Source of the DNA: an uncultured Paracoccaceae bacterium
Lineage (GTDB): Bacteria > Pseudomonadota > Alphaproteobacteria > Rhodobacterales > Rhodobacteraceae
Reading direction: 5' to 3'
Assembly (NCBI GenBank): GCA_937900975.1
Contig: CALCPC010000141.1
Coordinates: 1 to 7,134 of the forward strand
DNA length: 7,134 bases
The notes beneath the pieces are model-generated. The model made no database searches. It was not told the DNA's origin and saw only the letters and a program-made list of their open reading frames with translations. Positions 6,884 to 7,134 of this stretch are shown here, piece after piece; within the stretch, counting starts at the first letter, position 1; each line of letters begins with the position of its first letter. The translations under genes were made by a program, and so were the position numbers.

Positions 6884-7036
6884 CGTGCCGGATTCTCAAG
6901 CATTCCCCCCCGGGGTTGAAGCCTTTTTGGCCGAAACGGTGCCAAACTGCCTGCAAACTGACGTCTGTTAGTCCGGCTTTCACCATTTAAGCGATAGAGA
7001 TCCTGCGACAAAAGTATAACTTGACAGAGGTGCACC
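6884..7036. promoter_or_regulatory. divergent intergenic region between the kinase and the small plus-strand gene
   Basis: This 153-bp spacer separates two divergently transcribed genes, so it should contain promoters for both. Its right half is noticeably more AT-rich than the surrounding coding DNA. TATAAC at 7015-7020 on the plus strand resembles a -10 box 16 bp before the ATG at 7037, but no good -35 sits 16-18 bp upstream. On the minus strand, TATACT (7018-7013) is likewise without a partner. The region carries the paired CAAACTG repeat annotated separately. Confidence 0.45.
6943..6960. promoter_or_regulatory. 7-4-7 direct repeat, candidate OmpR-family binding box
   Basis: CAAACTG occurs twice, at 6943-6949 and 6954-6960, separated by 4 bp (CCTG), giving an 11-bp period. 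PhoB/OmpR-family regulators typically bind as head-to-tail dimers to 7-bp direct repeats spaced this way, so both half-sites face the same side of the helix. The site lies 60-77 bp upstream of the kinase start, in the intergenic region of the operon that encodes such a regulator, which makes autoregulation a reasonable inference. A weaker third copy (GAAACGG, 6933-6939) precedes it with a 10-bp step. Confidence 0.4.
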
Positions 7037-7134
7037 ATGATCGAGCTGTTGTTTATCGCTTGTCTTTCCACAGCCACGGACCAGTGCCGGGAGCGGAGCC
7101 TGCTCTTCACCGACATCACCCCGATGGCCTGCAT
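7037..7134 (+). CDS. 5' end of a small cysteine-containing hypothetical protein, cut by the window edge
   Basis: This plus-strand ATG has AGAGG about 6 nt upstream and stays open for 32 codons to the window edge. It begins MIELLFIACLSTATDQC and continues through CRERSLLF to TDITPMAC, with cysteines at residues 9, 17 and 32. The short hydrophobic start lacks the positive charge of a normal signal peptide. I have an impression of a family of short uncharacterised Rhodobacteraceae proteins with the pattern MIEL-x-F-x-x-CL...C-x-ERSL...TPM-x-C, but cannot name it. It is divergent from the kinase and shares its upstream region. An antisense frame over the same bases runs into the kinase start but has no ribosome site or recognisable content. 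Confidence 0.6.
   Translation, partial: MIELLFIACLSTATDQCRERSLLFTDITPMAC

Noticed and set aside
4601..6919. 772-codon plus-strand open frame opposite the kinase and regulator
   Set aside because: It is a long antisense shadow typical of high-GC DNA: rich in Arg, Gly, Gln and His, without recognisable motifs, while the minus strand encodes complete two-component domains.
7021..7026. TTGACA hexamer as a -35 box
   Set aside because: It lies 11 bp before the plus-strand ATG, so its -10 would fall inside the gene, and no TATAAT-like sequence sits 16-18 bp further on.
6880..7134. Minus-strand 84-codon frame reaching the kinase start
   Set aside because: It has no ribosome site or recognisable content, and it lies opposite a plus-strand frame with a ribosome site; only its last seven codons are noted, as a possible leader.
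1..7134. CRISPR arrays, tRNA or rRNA genes, insertion sequences, prophage or toxin-antitoxin genes
   Set aside because: I looked for repeat arrays, structural RNA signatures, transposase motifs and terminal inverted repeats, and found none.

Overview
The window is GC-rich and densely coded, nearly all on the minus strand. Its core is a complete pqqABCDE operon for the redox cofactor pyrroloquinoline quinone (PQQ). The protein sequences and the form of PqqA (E-x3-Y core plus an acidic tail) suggest an alphaproteobacterium, most likely of the Rhodobacteraceae (Paracoccus/Roseobacter group). That placement is an inference from sequence character and was not tested by a search.

Layout, read in the direction of transcription (right to left): a sensor histidine kinase (6883-5279) and an OmpR-family response regulator (5269-4592) form a tight two-gene unit. 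After 90 bp comes pqqA (4501-4403, a 32-residue precursor peptide). Then follow pqqB (4377-3481), pqqC (3484-2735), pqqD (2735-2460) and pqqE (2463-1357). The pqqB/C, C/D and D/E junctions are stop/start overlaps (ATGA, TGATG, GTGA), so B to E are very probably translationally coupled. After a 280-bp gap comes a 308-residue Sec-exported protein of unknown function (1076-150). The 5' end of another minus-strand gene lies at the left edge (63-1). At the right edge the start of a small plus-strand gene (7037 onward) diverges from the kinase.

The pqq products form one pathway. PqqA is the ribosomally made Glu/Tyr substrate. PqqD binds it and presents it to the radical SAM enzyme PqqE, which joins the Glu and Tyr side chains. 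PqqB is reported to hydroxylate the tyrosine ring, and PqqC carries out the final ring closure and oxidation. No pqqF-type protease and no PQQ-dependent dehydrogenase is visible here. The adjacent kinase/regulator pair is a good candidate regulator of PQQ synthesis or of a PQQ-dependent oxidation system, by position only. A perfect 7-bp direct repeat with an 11-bp period (6943-6960) in the kinase upstream region has the geometry of an OmpR/PhoB-family binding box. It is the most useful regulatory lead in the window.

The pqq genes are a known system. The less described parts are the linked two-component pair, the secreted protein after pqqE, and the small divergent gene.
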